A stretch of DNA of 64,000 nt from Pantoea sp. SOD02 (GCF_024707505.1 NZ_CP102604.1:1178001-1242000), one strand, 5' to 3'. Shown: positions 17,004 through 26,347, counted from the stretch's first letter. The notes: generated from the letters alone by a model not told the origin. Translations and numbers: made by a program.

Positions 17004-17467
17004 ATCAGCTCAGTGAGCTGTGATTCGGCAAACACTTCAATCCCATGCTGACGCAGTAATGCTGCTGCGACGCCGTGACCGGACCGCTGCTGGCCGCTAA
17101 AGCTGCCGTCATAGATGCGCTGGCTGCCGCAGGTTGGGCTGCCATCGGTGAGCAGGGCAAAGCGACAGCGCGCGTCTTGCGCCGCACGTAGCGCTAGCCA
17201 CGCCGCCAGCACGTAATGTTGTGTAACATCGCGGCCATCCGATTCAAGGATGCGCGCCGCGCCGGTTAATACCTGTTCTGCGCTGCCGCCGTGAATTTCT
17301 GCGGGTAAACGTGGCGTATTTAAGCCCGCAGCCAGTTCAGGGCAATGGATGACAAGACGTTGTTCACTGCGCCAGCGCGCTAAGGTGTCGGAGATAAGTT
17401 TCTTATCGCTGCCGTTATAGCGCACCGCGTATCCCATCAGGCAAGCACTGACTAATATTCTTTCCAT
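16955..17467 (-). CDS. DUF523 family protein (YbbK-like)
   Basis: 170 residues from the ATG at 17467, which starts the conserved MERILVSACLMGYAVRYNGS; a longer reading to 17557 adds an unconserved stretch. The cysteine-rich pattern (SACLMG, IHCPELAAGLNTPR, SPTCGSQRIYDGSF) is diagnostic of DUF523. The upstream AAGGAAAACGTTTAC supplies a ribosome-binding site. The function is unproven. The 3' end overlaps the 3' end of the DUF1272 gene on the other strand. Confidence 0.87.
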   Translation of the reverse strand: MERILVSACLMGYAVRYNGSDKKLISDTLARWRSEQRLVIHCPELAAGLNTPRLPAEIHGGSAEQVLTGAARILESDGRDVTQHYVLAAWLALRAAQDARCRFALLTDGSPTCGSQRIYDGSFSGQQRSGHGVAAALLRQHGIEVFAESQLTELIQRVADADKCRVVDAG

Positions 17468-17889
17468 GTAAACGTTTTCCTTAAATAACGACGCTGTCGA
17501 AATCACAGTATTAACGTGTTGCGCAACAGAGAATATATTAAGCGCGATATTAATCACTGGTATGAATTAATGGGGGCAGGAAAGGGATTGTATCTTAATA
17601 ATGGCGGGTGAATGATGAATTACACTGAACTCTGATCGCATAATGCAGCATGAAAAGCGGGTGCCTGGTCAAAATTCATTGATTTTATGCGTTATTTTTC
17701 TTTTTGATTATGACGTTAATGTTGCTTTCTGGCGGTCGTATTTATGTCACGCTGAATCTGGTCAGAGCACAGACCTTATTTAACTTGAAACAACGTTTCG
17801 CAAAATATTATTTCATCTTGTCGGTTAATTTTTACGTATTTTTCTGAAAAGTAGCCCTTTTCAAAAGAACTTTTCAATTTTAAATGGTA

Positions 17890-18020
17890 TTGTTTACCGG
17901 CAATGCTAGTGATGTGGCGTTGTGTGCTTCAGTTTTACCCTCACTTTTGCAGGGTTTACCCCTTTATGCAATTTATGGAAATTGAATTATCCTCCCGATC
18001 CTTGCGATCGGGTTTTTCTT
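17890..18020 (+). ncRNA. Candidate small RNA ending at an orphan terminator
   Basis: The 3' end is set by a perfect 7-bp stem CCCGATC/GATCGGG (17994-18012) with a 5-nt loop followed by TTTTTCTTT. The 5' end is a guess, based on an extended -10-like TGGTATTGT near 17885. The body is AT-rich with unpaired stretches, as in Hfq-binding RNAs. It does not match any enterobacterial small RNA I can recall. Confidence 0.4.
17994..18020 (+). terminator. Orphan intrinsic terminator
   Basis: Stem CCCGATC/GATCGGG, loop CTTGC, then TTTTTCTTT. It lies more than 500 nt from any gene end on this strand. Confidence 0.85.
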
Positions 18021-18232
18021 TATATTCCCCGCTTTCTCCCCAATAAACGCGCATGCGTCCGTTCGATCCAGCTAATGTCAGAAAATACACAATCGTTAAG
18101 AAAGTGATAAGTTGACGTAATTTCCTGTAAGTATCCGGTTTTTAAGAGTTTTGGAAATGCTTTTCTGTCTCCATTTAATCAATAGTAATGCTCAACGGCA
18201 CAGCAACCGCCGTTATCATTGGAGGCAACACC

Positions 18233-18733
18233 ATGAAAAAAACAACACTAAGTCTTATTGCGTCATTTATTGCATGCAGCACACTGTTTTCAAGCGTCTC
18301 TTGGGCAGACGGCCCAGGTGACCAGCGCTGGCAGTCGCACGGCGGCGACCAGCATCAGGACCATGGACGTGGCCCGGATCATGGCGGCGACCGCGGACCG
18401 GATCGCGGTGATAATGGTGATAATCACGACCGTGGCCACGATCACGATCGCGGACCTGGCCCGGATCGTCACGACCATTACGCTGACCATCGGATGCCGG
18501 AAGGGCATCGTGGCGGCGACCGCTTCGCCTGGGGCGGCCATGATTTCCGTCGCGGCTATCCGGCACCGCCAGAGTTTCGTGGTCCGCACTATCGCGTAGA
18601 TGACTGGCGCGACCGTGGCCTGTATGAGCCACCGCGTGGTGAGCATTGGGCTTACATCGATGGTAATTACGTGCTGGTGGCTGCAGCAACCGGCATCATC
18701 ACCGCGATTCTGCTCAACGGCGCCTTCAACTAA
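18233..18733 (+). CDS. RcnB-like periplasmic protein with Asp/His/Arg-rich middle
   Basis: 166 residues from the ATG at 18233, chosen because GGAGG lies 7 nt upstream and a signal peptide starts there (MKKTTLSLIASFIACSTLFS, cleaved after VSWA). Residues about 30-90 are a low-complexity Asp-His-Gly-Arg tract that could bind metal. The C-terminal part (YRVDDWRDRGLYEPPRGEHW, then YIDGNYVLVAAATGIITAIL) matches the RcnB family, whose E. coli member is needed for nickel and cobalt homeostasis. The final hydrophobic segment may insert in a membrane. It is a single gene; the metal role is inferred. Confidence 0.82.
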   Translation: MKKTTLSLIASFIACSTLFSSVSWADGPGDQRWQSHGGDQHQDHGRGPDHGGDRGPDRGDNGDNHDRGHDHDRGPGPDRHDHYADHRMPEGHRGGDRFAWGGHDFRRGYPAPPEFRGPHYRVDDWRDRGLYEPPRGEHWAYIDGNYVLVAAATGIITAILLNGAFN

Positions 18734-18842
18734 TCTTCCCCAGCGGATGGCTTCGGCCATCCGTGTTTCTCTCCGCTTTATCCGCTCACCAGGTTATTCT
18801 CTCTGCGACCCGTTTTTCCTTTCGATACGTTAAGGAGTGATG

Positions 18843-19670
18843 ATGACCGTGGTAAAAATGGTGGCGGTGGATAAAGACGGCACCTTTCTCGACGACAATA
18901 AACAGTACAATCGCGCGCGTTTTAACGCCTGCTATCAGGAAATGAAGCAGCGCGGCATCAAGTTTGTGGTAGCCAGCGGCAACCAATATTACCAACTCAA
19001 ATCCTTCTTCCCTGAGATCGCCAGCGAAATTGCCTTCGTGGCGGAGAACGGCGCGTGGATTATCGATCGTGATGAAGAGTTATTCTGCGGCGAGTTCTCC
19101 CGCCCGGATATTGATGCGGTGCTGGATACGCTGCACAACGGTAATTATCCCGAACTGCGTTACATCCTGTGCGGACGCGACAGCGCGTACTACTTCGAAG
19201 GCCTCGATGAAAAGTGGCTGGTGAAAATGCGTCACTACTGCCATCGCCTGAAGGCGATTCGCAGCCTCGATGAAGTGGCGGGCGATAAGTTGTTTAAGTT
19301 CGCGTTAAATCTGTCTGATGATTACGTGGAACCGCTGATGGCGGACATTGAGCGTCTGCATCAGGGGGCGGCGGCCGCCACGTCCAGCGGTCACGGTTCG
19401 GTGGATTTGATTGTGCCTGGCAACCACAAAGGTCACGGCCTCGATCTGCTGGGCAAACGCTGGGGCATCGAACGCAGTGAAATTCTGGTGTTTGGCGATG
19501 GTGGTAACGATCTCGAAATGCTGCAGCAGTCTGGCTTCAGCTTTGCCATGGCGAACGCATCTCAGAAGGTCAAAGAGGCGGCACGCTTTGAAGCGCCGAG
19601 TAATAACGACGAGGGCGTTTTACAGGTGATTGAGCAGATGCTGGCCGGCAAACCGCCGTTTGTCATCTGA
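18843..19670 (+). CDS. Cof-type HAD sugar-phosphatase-like protein (YbiV/SupH-like)
   Basis: 275 residues. It reads well against E. coli YbiV: VDKDGTFLDD (motif I), GIKFVVASGNQYYQLKSFFP, IAFVAENGAW, and FGDGGNDLEMLQQSGFSFAM (motif IV). The C2-type cap lies between residues 85 and 190. YbiV removes phosphate from sugar phosphates such as erythrose-4-phosphate and fructose-1-phosphate; the same is likely here. GTG-ATG-ATG are in tandem; the last ATG has the best distance from AAGGAG. Single gene. Confidence 0.88.
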   Translation: MTVVKMVAVDKDGTFLDDNKQYNRARFNACYQEMKQRGIKFVVASGNQYYQLKSFFPEIASEIAFVAENGAWIIDRDEELFCGEFSRPDIDAVLDTLHNGNYPELRYILCGRDSAYYFEGLDEKWLVKMRHYCHRLKAIRSLDEVAGDKLFKFALNLSDDYVEPLMADIERLHQGAAAATSSGHGSVDLIVPGNHKGHGLDLLGKRWGIERSEILVFGDGGNDLEMLQQSGFSFAMANASQKVKEAARFEAPSNNDEGVLQVIEQMLAGKPPFVI

Positions 19671-19795
19671 TCGTCATTTATAGCTGAATTTATTCTTTGC
19701 TTTGCCGATATTCGATTGTGACGGAACGCACAATTCGCCGCTGAGCGGCACTTCTTATCTCAATCGTTAATGCAGTCGGTTAGAAAGGATAAATT

Positions 19796-21724
19796 ATGTT
19801 GCCAACCCGTTTGGCTACCCGCATGACGCTGGGTGGCCTGATATTACTGTGCGTCACAACCGCAGTGGTGTTCTCCGTTCTGTTGTTGCGTGGCCAACCG
19901 CGCGTCATCGAGGCCAGCCATACGCTGATTGAGCAGGCCGGAAGCAATCTGGTCAGCCAATTAAATCAGCAACTGGTGCGCATTGAAGGCGAAGCCGTCA
20001 GCATGGCGCGCCTTGCTGAAGTGTTGCCGCACGATGCCACGTTGTGGCAGCAAAGTTTCCCGCAAATCATCAATAGCAGCGGCAATAAAACCATTGCCGG
20101 CGGCGGCGTGTGGCCGGAACCCGATGCTTTTAGCGCCGGTGTGCAGCGTCGCAGCTTCTTCTGGGCGCGGCAGAGTGATGGCGCGCTGGCCTACTCCGAT
20201 GACTACAACCTGCCTGCGGGCAACGGCTATCAACAGGAAAGCTGGTACAGCGCGGTGCGCAATGGACCACGCGATCATTGCGGCTGGTCGGAGGTTTACC
20301 AGGATCCGGTATCCGGCGTGAAAATGGTGACCTGCAGCGTGCCGTACACGGCGGGCGATCGTTTTGCCGGTGTCGCGACGCTGGATGTGCAACTGGACAA
20401 TCTTGCGGGCTTTATGCAGCAGAAAGGGCAGGTAACCGGCGGCTACGCCTTTGCGCTCGATAGCGCGGGCAATCTGCTCTATTACCCAGGCCAGGATCTG
20501 AAATCGCTCACCACCTTAAGTAGCCTGGCGGAAAAATCCAGTTGGCTGACGCCGCTGGCCGCACGTATCGCTCAGTTAAAAGGCGATGGCAAGGTGTTGC
20601 AGCTGTCGAATTTTAATGACGACTACTTGCACACCAGCGCGCAGGTCACGCTGTTCCGCATGCCCGGCACCGGTTGGGTGGTTGGCCTTGTAACACCGGA
20701 AAGTGCGGTTAGCGGTCTTGCGCGCACCATGATGCGCGACATCTTCACCTTCCTGATTCCGGCGATGATCGTGCTGCTGCTGTTAACCTGGGCGTTTACC
20801 AAACGTATTGGCCAGCGCCTGAAGGCCACGCATGCTGCGCTGGATGAGATTGCCAATGGCGATGGCGATTTAACCCGCCGCCTGACCAAAAGTGGACGCG
20901 ATGAGCTGGCGGATATCGCCGGTGCATTCAACAGCTTTGTCGATAAGATTGCGGGCGTGATTACTCGCGTGCAGTGCAGCGGCGAAACGGTGGCGGCCAA
21001 TGCATCAGGATTGGCGCACAGTAACACCGCGCTGTCGGAGAAAATCGCCGAACAGGCTGCGGCGCTTGAGCAGAGCGCGGCGGCGATGGAGCAGCTTAAC
21101 GCGACCGTGCAGCAAAACGCCGAAAATACCCGACTGGCCGATGCTGCCGCCGAACAGACCGCGCAGATTGCCCGCAGCAGCAGCGACGTGATGGGCGAAG
21201 TGGTGAGCACCATGGGCGCTATCCAATCCTCGTCGCGCCGTGTGGCAGAAATTCTGACGGTGATCGATAGCATCGCGTTTCAAACCAACATCCTTGCGCT
21301 GAATGCGGCGGTGGAAGCGGCGCGCGCCGGTGAGCAGGGACGCGGTTTTGCCGTGGTGGCATCGGAAGTGCGGGCTTTAGCCCAGCGCAGCGCCACGGCG
21401 GCGCAGGAAATTAAAGCGCTAATTGCTGATTCCGACAGCAACGTATTGGCTGGTAGTAAGCTGGTGGAAGGCGCGGGGCAGCAACTTTCGCAACTGGTCA
21501 CCGACGTGCATAAAGTGAAGCAAGTGGTAAGCGAGATGCGCGTGGCCGGTGATGAGCAGAGCAAAGGTATCGCGGAGGTGACGCTGGCGGTATCGCAGAT
21601 GGAGCGCGGTATTCAGCAGAACCTGATGCTGGTGACGCAAACCGCCGAAAATACCCAAGCGCTGCGTGATGAAGCGGCGCAGTTGGCGCAAGAGATCGCG
21701 ATGTTTAAAGTGGCTGAGCGCTAA
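19796..21724 (+). CDS. Methyl-accepting chemotaxis protein with dCache-like sensor
   Basis: 642 residues. One membrane segment near residues 10-32, a periplasmic region of about 280 residues with Cache-type motifs ([46 protein letters not shown]), a second segment ([16 protein letters not shown]), a HAMP domain ([20 protein letters not shown]), and the conserved signalling hairpin ([20 protein letters not shown]). It is expected to signal to CheA through CheW. The C terminus (MFKVAER) lacks the CheR-binding NWETF-type pentapeptide, so it probably depends on other receptors for adaptation. The ligand is unknown; the periplasmic Cys pair may form a disulphide. Confidence 0.92.
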   Translation: MLPTRLATRMTLGGLILLCVTTAVVFSVLLLRGQPRVIEASHTLIEQAGSNLVSQLNQQLVRIEGEAVSMARLAEVLPHDATLWQQSFPQIINSSGNKTIAGGGVWPEPDAFSAGVQRRSFFWARQSDGALAYSDDYNLPAGNGYQQESWYSAVRNGPRDHCGWSEVYQDPVSGVKMVTCSVPYTAGDRFAGVATLDVQLDNLAGFMQQKGQVTGGYAFALDSAGNLLYYPGQDLKSLTTLSSLAEKSSWLTPLAARIAQLKGDGKVLQLSNFNDDYLHTSAQVTLFRMPGTGWVVGLVTPESAVSGLARTMMRDIFTFLIPAMIVLLLLTWAFTKRIGQRLKATHAALDEIANGDGDLTRRLTKSGRDELADIAGAFNSFVDKIAGVITRVQCSGETVAANASGLAHSNTALSEKIAEQAAALEQSAAAMEQLNATVQQNAENTRLADAAAEQTAQIARSSSDVMGEVVSTMGAIQSSSRRVAEILTVIDSIAFQTNILALNAAVEAARAGEQGRGFAVVASEVRALAQRSATAAQEIKALIADSDSNVLAGSKLVEGAGQQLSQLVTDVHKVKQVVSEMRVAGDEQSKGIAEVTLAVSQMERGIQQNLMLVTQTAENTQALRDEAAQLAQEIAMFKVAER

Positions 21725-21740
21725 TTTACATATGCTTGCA

Positions 21741-21808
21741 GGTGCGCATGAATGTGCACCCTACGAAAAATGCGCCAATTCATTGTAGGGTCGCCATTTA
21801 TGGTGACC
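21741..21808. repeat. Inverted pair of REP-like palindromes (units C1 and C2)
   Basis: C1 (21741-21765) is GGTGCGCAT/ATGTGCACC then CTACG; C2 (21784-21808) is the reverse orientation, TGTAGGG then TCGCCAT/ATGGTGACC. They are 18 nt apart and sit between the chemoreceptor stop and the convergent dehydrogenase stop. The opposed pair resembles a BIME arrangement. Confidence 0.88.
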
Positions 21809-21860
21809 GAAAAACGCTTAACTGACGAGCATGAGGGCAGCGTTGGCTGCCCGTTATCAT

Positions 21861-23012
21861 TTAGACGATGCGCCAGGCGGCGGCGATCATCTCGGTTAAC
21901 GTGGGTGCGTCGTAGCTGACCCAACCGTTTTTGCTATTGGCGCGCGACACAATCCAGTCCACGTCGGTGGCTGACAGCGTTGGGCCGTCTAACCAGAACG
22001 GCACGATCGCCTGCTGCTGGATCCAGGCTTTCAACGCCAACGCGGGCGGCGCGGGATCATCAGGCAACAGCTGTTGACCGAGCTGCGCCATCAAACGTTG
22101 CTGCTCAGCATGTTCGGTTTCCGCCAGCACGTCGAGGAACGGGAACAGTAAGCGTCCGCACACTTCGCCGTGATGGAACGGTTTGATCGCCCCAAGCTCT
22201 CCAGCAATACCGTGGATCACGCCCAATCCGGCACTGCTCAGACACACGCCTCCCAACCACGACGCCATCATCATCGCTTCTTGCGCGGCATCACCACGCT
22301 CGTCGTCACGGTTTAAATCCGGCCACGCTTTGAAGAACAGTCGCAGCCCATTCAGCGCGGTTTGCTGGGTAAACAGATTACCTTTGCGCGACAGATAGGC
22401 TTCGAATAAATGGGTGAAGGCATCGATGGCGCAGGTTGCCAGCACGCTGTCTGGCGCGCCTTTCAGCAGATCGGGATCGAGAATCGCGACCTGCGGCACA
22501 AAGACCGGATGGCGCAGCGACGCTTTGACCTGAATGTGCTGCTGATCGGTCACCACCGCGTTCTGCGTGGCTTCGCTGCCGGTGCCCGCCGTGGTAGGAA
22601 TGGCGATAAGCGGCAGAGTCACCGCTTGCACCGGCGTATCACCGACTTTTTCCAGATAGCGTGCGGTATTCAGCGGATGTTGCATCATCGCGCTGAAGGC
22701 TTTGGCCGCATCCAGCACGCTGCCGCCGCCAATCGCCACCACGCGATCAACATGGCCGCGCCAGCGTCGCACCCAACCATCAATCTCATCCGGCGAGGCT
22801 TCATGGCTGACGATCTCGTAACCGATGATCTGATCGTTGAGCGCGGCACCCAGGCGCGCCCAGGCTGGACCGTTAAGGAATGAGCGGCCGCAAAACAGCA
22901 GCGTCGGCTGGGTACTGGCCGCCAGCAGCGGAATCAGCTGGTCAATACTGCCGCGACCAAACAGGGTTTGTTGATTACTGTACAACTCGATCAGATTCTC
23001 ACTCACCTGCAT
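21861..23012 (-). CDS. Iron-containing alcohol dehydrogenase
   Basis: 383 residues, the normal family length. GGGSVLDAAKAFS (NAD-binding glycines), TTAGTGSEATQNAVVTD, and the metal ligands in ATCAIDAFTHLFEAYLSR, LGVIHGIAGELGA and KPFHHGEVCGRLLFP are all present. The ATG at 23012 has AAGAAGG only 2 nt upstream; a GTG two codons later is better spaced and could be the true start. The gene is divergent from gntT across two GntR-type operators, so a role in aldonate or sugar-acid metabolism is possible. The substrate cannot be read from the sequence. Confidence 0.87.
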   Translation of the reverse strand: MQVSENLIELYSNQQTLFGRGSIDQLIPLLAASTQPTLLFCGRSFLNGPAWARLGAALNDQIIGYEIVSHEASPDEIDGWVRRWRGHVDRVVAIGGGSVLDAAKAFSAMMQHPLNTARYLEKVGDTPVQAVTLPLIAIPTTAGTGSEATQNAVVTDQQHIQVKASLRHPVFVPQVAILDPDLLKGAPDSVLATCAIDAFTHLFEAYLSRKGNLFTQQTALNGLRLFFKAWPDLNRDDERGDAAQEAMMMASWLGGVCLSSAGLGVIHGIAGELGAIKPFHHGEVCGRLLFPFLDVLAETEHAEQQRLMAQLGQQLLPDDPAPPALALKAWIQQQAIVPFWLDGPTLSATDVDWIVSRANSKNGWVSYDAPTLTEMIAAAWRIV

Positions 23013-23155
23013 GTCCTTCTTGTTTGGCGTAAAGACCTTAGTGTAACCAAAAGCCGTGACACTCCCGCTGCAAACATTCTGATAACGCGCAGGCAAAAAG
23101 TTGATCACCTTCGCAAAACAGAAATTCCGCCGCTGCGGCTGGTGCTTTGTGCACA

Positions 23156-23185
23156 ATGTTACCCTTAACATGATACCCGTAACAT
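23156..23185. promoter_or_regulatory. Two overlapping GntR-type operators before gntT
   Basis: ATGTTACCCTTAACAT (23156-23171) is a perfect inverted repeat apart from its centre, and ATGATACCCGTAACAT (23170-23185) follows 14 bp later. Both fit the E. coli GntR operator form ATGTTACC-N2-TAACAT type. They lie in the 284-bp gap between the divergent dehydrogenase and gntT. Confidence 0.75.
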
Positions 23186-23296
23186 TGCTCAGCAGGATGT
23201 TTTCCTGCGGCGCACGCTGTTGATTCTCATGTCCTCTGGGATAACCATAATAAACCGCTGCCGGTGATTCACCGCGCGCAAAAGTGGAGAAAAATT

Positions 23297-24613
23297 ATGC
23301 CATTACTCTATGTGGCGATTGGCGTAGCGTTACTGCTGCTGCTGATGATTCGTTTCAAACTGAACGGATTTATCGCGCTGATTCTGGTGGCGCTGGCCGT
23401 AGGCATGATGCAGGGCATGCCGGTCAACAAAGTTATCGTATCGATTAAAACCGGTGTCGGCGGCACCTTGGGCAGCCTTGCGCTGATCATGGGCTTCGGC
23501 GCGATGCTGGGTAAACTGCTGGCGGATTGCGGCGGGGCGCAGCGCATCGCCACCACGTTAATCGCTAAGTTCGGCGAGAAGCATATTCAGTGGGCGCTGG
23601 TGCTGACCGGCTTCACTGTCGGCTTTGCGCTGTTCTATGAAGTGGGCTTTGTGCTGATGTTGCCGCTGGTGTTCAGCATCGCCGCTTCCGCACGTGTGCC
23701 ATTGCTGTACGTGGGTGTACCGATGGCGGCAGCACTTTCCGTTACGCACGGCTTCCTGCCACCGCATCCGGGCCCAACCGCGATCGCCACGTTGTTCAAC
23801 GCCGATATGGGTAAAACGCTGCTGTACGGAACGCTACTGGGGATTCCAACCGTTATTCTCGCCGGTCCGGTTTATGCGCGCTTCCTGAAAGGCATTGATA
23901 AGCCGATCCCGGAAGGCTTGTGGAACCCGAAAACCTTTACTGAAGCTGAGATGCCTGGCTTTGGCGTCAGCGTTTGGACGGCATTGGTGCCGGTGGTGCT
24001 GATGGCATTGCGCGCAGTGGCGGAAATGCTGCTGCCGAAAGGTCACGTGTTATTACCGTATGCCGAGTTCTTTGGCGACCCGATCATGGCAACCTTGATA
24101 GCGGTGCTGATCGCCATCTTCACTTTCGGTCTGAACCGTGGCCGCAGCATGGATGAAGTGATGGGCACCATCACCGATTCGATCAAGATCATCGCGATGA
24201 TGCTGTTAGTGATTGGCGGTGGCGGGGCGTTTAAACAGGTGCTGGTGGATAGCGGAGTCGATAAATACATCGCCAGCATGATGCATGAAACCAATCTGTC
24301 GCCCATCTTCATGGCGTGGTCGATTGCAGCCGTGCTGCGTATTGCGCTGGGCTCCGCGACCGTGGCGGCGATTACGGCTGGCGGTATTGTCGCACCGTTG
24401 ATCGTCACCAGCGGCGCCAGCCCGGAACTGATGGTGATTGCGGTCGGCTCTGGCAGCGTGATTTTCTCTCACGTCAACGATCCAGGCTTCTGGCTGTTTA
24501 AGGAGTATTTCAACCTGACCATCGGCGAGACTTTCCGTTCCTGGTCAGCACTGGAAACCATCATTTCAGTGTGCGGTTTGGTGGGTTGTTTACTGCTTGC
24601 CAGCGTCATTTAA
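23297..24613 (+). CDS. gntT: GntT, high-affinity gluconate:H+ symporter
   Basis: 438 residues from the ATG at 23297, exactly the length of E. coli GntT and nearly identical to it over long stretches (GVGGTLGSLALIMGFGAMLG, SVTHGFLPPHPGPTAIAT, GSGSVIFSHVNDPGFWLFKE). It has about 12 membrane segments. It imports gluconate with protons for entry to the Entner-Doudoroff and pentose phosphate pathways. GGAGAAAAATT precedes the start. The GntR-type operators upstream suggest induction by gluconate. The gluconate kinase and GntR genes are not in this window. Confidence 0.95.
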   Translation: MPLLYVAIGVALLLLLMIRFKLNGFIALILVALAVGMMQGMPVNKVIVSIKTGVGGTLGSLALIMGFGAMLGKLLADCGGAQRIATTLIAKFGEKHIQWALVLTGFTVGFALFYEVGFVLMLPLVFSIAASARVPLLYVGVPMAAALSVTHGFLPPHPGPTAIATLFNADMGKTLLYGTLLGIPTVILAGPVYARFLKGIDKPIPEGLWNPKTFTEAEMPGFGVSVWTALVPVVLMALRAVAEMLLPKGHVLLPYAEFFGDPIMATLIAVLIAIFTFGLNRGRSMDEVMGTITDSIKIIAMMLLVIGGGGAFKQVLVDSGVDKYIASMMHETNLSPIFMAWSIAAVLRIALGSATVAAITAGGIVAPLIVTSGASPELMVIAVGSGSVIFSHVNDPGFWLFKEYFNLTIGETFRSWSALETIISVCGLVGCLLLASVI

Positions 24614-24620
24614 GTATCAA

Positions 24621-24643
24621 GGCTGAGGCATTACGCCTCAGCC
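24621..24643. other. Hairpin between the convergent gntT and hcxB genes
   Basis: Perfect stem GGCTGAGGC/GCCTCAGCC with a 5-nt loop, occupying most of the 39-bp gap. There is no good T-run on either strand, but its position suggests a shared 3' stabiliser or terminator. Confidence 0.6.
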
Positions 24644-24652
24644 GCTTGCGGT

Positions 24653-25735
24653 TTACTGCGTTAAGGCGCGGAAGGCCGCGAGTTCTTCTTGCGGCATACC
24701 TGCCTGTAACGCCGCGTCACAGATTTGCTCCCAGCTATTGCTATCCAGTGGAATGCCATCGCGTTCGCGGATCACACGGTTCTGCTCTTCCCACTCGCCG
24801 GGCACCTGAATCGGTGCATCGCCACTTTGCGGCGACTGTTTCACCCAATCGAGGAATGATTCTGCCTCTTCCTGCATTGCGGGCGCATCAAACGCATCCG
24901 GATTAACGATGATGGTGGTCATGCAGTTGAAAATGGCATCGTGACTGGTGACCAGCGTGTCATCATGCGTGGTGCGGCCGCCCGACAGCGCGCCGCCGAG
25001 GATTTCGCACATGGTCGCCAGCGCATAGCCTTTGTGCAGACCAAACGGCATCAGCGAACCATACGGCGCCTGATGCATCACGCCCGGTTCGGTGGTCGGC
25101 TGGCCTTGATGATCAATCAGATAACCTGGCGCGACCTGCTGCTCTTTGTTCCACGCCACCCGCGTTTTACCAAAGGCGATGCCGCTGGTGGCGAAATCGA
25201 GCAGCAGCGGTTTGGCATTGCGACGCGGGAAAATGGCGCAGAACGGATTGGTGCCAAAACGACGATCGCTACCGTTGAAAGGCGCCACCATGGGATCGCC
25301 CATCACATTAACGAAGTGAAACGAGACAAAACCGGCGGCTGCGCACTGTTCCGCCCAATGGCCGATGCGACCAATGTGGTGCGAATGGTGTAAACCAACC
25401 GCTGCAATGCCAAGTTTGGCTGCGCGCTCAATGCCAAGCTGCATCGCTTTAAACGCCGCGACCTGACCAAAACCGTTATGGCCATGCAGCGTCAACACCG
25501 CACCGGCGTCTTTTGCCACGCTGGCATGTTGGTTGAGTTGCAAAAAGCCCTGCGCCAGCGAATTCATGTAGCTCGGAATCATGCCAACGCCGTGTGAATC
25601 GTGGCCCGCCAGGTTCGCAGCCACCAAATGGTCAGCGACCAGGCGCGCCTCTTCGGCGCTGCTGCCAGCATGTGACCAAATGGCTTGAACAAACTGATGA
25701 AGGCGGGAAGGGGGAATAAGATGCAGAGTACTCAC
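24653..25735 (-). CDS. hcxB: HcxB/YbiC-like hydroxycarboxylate dehydrogenase (Ldh family)
   Basis: 360 residues. It reads along E. coli YbiC: LVADHLVAANLAGHDSHGVG, GIAAVGLHHSHHIGRIGHWA (catalytic His region), GTNPFCAIFPR, GYALATMCEILGGALSGG, and PGEWEEQNR. This malate/L-lactate dehydrogenase family uses NAD(P) and a Rossmann-unlike fold; YbiC has been reported to reduce 2-oxoacids. AAGGAGA lies upstream of the start. It is convergent with gntT. The symbol follows the E. coli homologue; substrate range here is inferred. Confidence 0.88.
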   Translation of the reverse strand: MSTLHLIPPSRLHQFVQAIWSHAGSSAEEARLVADHLVAANLAGHDSHGVGMIPSYMNSLAQGFLQLNQHASVAKDAGAVLTLHGHNGFGQVAAFKAMQLGIERAAKLGIAAVGLHHSHHIGRIGHWAEQCAAAGFVSFHFVNVMGDPMVAPFNGSDRRFGTNPFCAIFPRRNAKPLLLDFATSGIAFGKTRVAWNKEQQVAPGYLIDHQGQPTTEPGVMHQAPYGSLMPFGLHKGYALATMCEILGGALSGGRTTHDDTLVTSHDAIFNCMTTIIVNPDAFDAPAMQEEAESFLDWVKQSPQSGDAPIQVPGEWEEQNRVIRERDGIPLDSNSWEQICDAALQAGMPQEELAAFRALTQ

Positions 25736-25809
25736 GCGGTTAATCTCCTTATCATGAACGATATTGCATCCTGCGACGAAACCAGTAATAACCGCAAGTC
25801 AGCGATAAA

Positions 25810-25838
25810 GAAGTAAAGGGCCACAAAGTGTGGCCCAA
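25810..25838 (-). terminator. Terminator of the small gene at 25843
   Basis: Read on the minus strand, GGGCCAC/GTGGCCC with a 5-nt loop followed by TTTACTTCTTT, beginning a few nt past the stop at 25843. Confidence 0.7.
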
Positions 25839-25842
25839 AAAC

Positions 25843-26088
25843 TCAGTGCGGCTGTTCAAAACCCGCTTTGACCATTTGATCACGTAACGCGCGGGTAATT
25901 TCTCGATTCCCGCCGGTGACCGGATAAATGACATTGTTGACGACATCGTCAAGATAATGCTCTTCAAACTCCTGCATGGTGAGTTGCGTGCCACCTTCAT
26001 CATTTATCGCAATACTGCCGCTGATGTGGTTGCCGTAATCCTTTGCCTTAAGGCTGTAACGCCCCATGCTGGTATTAATCGTGCTCAT
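25843..26088 (-). CDS. Small conserved-looking protein of unknown function
   Basis: 81 residues, no signal peptide, no membrane segment, no cysteine. Acidic middle (FEEHYLDDVVNNVIYPVTGG) and a basic patch (NREITRALRDQMVKAG). AAGGAGA lies 6 nt before the ATG at 26088 and a good terminator follows the stop, so it is very probably a real single-gene unit. It lies upstream of hcxB on the same strand but is separated from it by its terminator. I do not recognise a family. Confidence 0.75.
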   Translation of the reverse strand: MSTINTSMGRYSLKAKDYGNHISGSIAINDEGGTQLTMQEFEEHYLDDVVNNVIYPVTGGNREITRALRDQMVKAGFEQPH

Positions 26089-26347
26089 AAGAATCTCCTT
26101 GTTACGTAGGCATTGATAACAATTGAGGCCTCTCCAGGCGAAGTAAGTTTAGCCTGTAGACGGGCGCTGAGTGCGGTAATAAGGGGAAGGAAAAGCGAAT
26201 GCTGCGACCCGTCTCGCAAAAAATAATCTGCGTCAGACGAAATGAGAACTTAGGGCTGTGACCACGCTCGCAGCGCCCAGCGAAGGCAGAATGATCATCT
26301 ATACTGGTTAACAGACACGTTATTTTTCATACTTGAAGGAGCGAACA

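Larger units (their letters stand above)
17468..18232. other. 765-bp AT-rich gap without a convincing protein gene
   Basis: Both flanking genes point away from this region, and no reading frame in it has both a ribosome-binding site and a protein-like sequence. It contains an isolated terminator (17994-18020) that no annotated gene explains, treated below as a small-RNA candidate. The last 60 nt hold the upstream region and GGAGG of the RcnB-like gene. Confidence 0.6.

Noticed and set aside
17922..18107. A 61-codon frame in the long intergenic gap
   Set aside because: No ribosome-binding site, it runs through the orphan terminator, and the product is not protein-like. A small RNA explains the region better.
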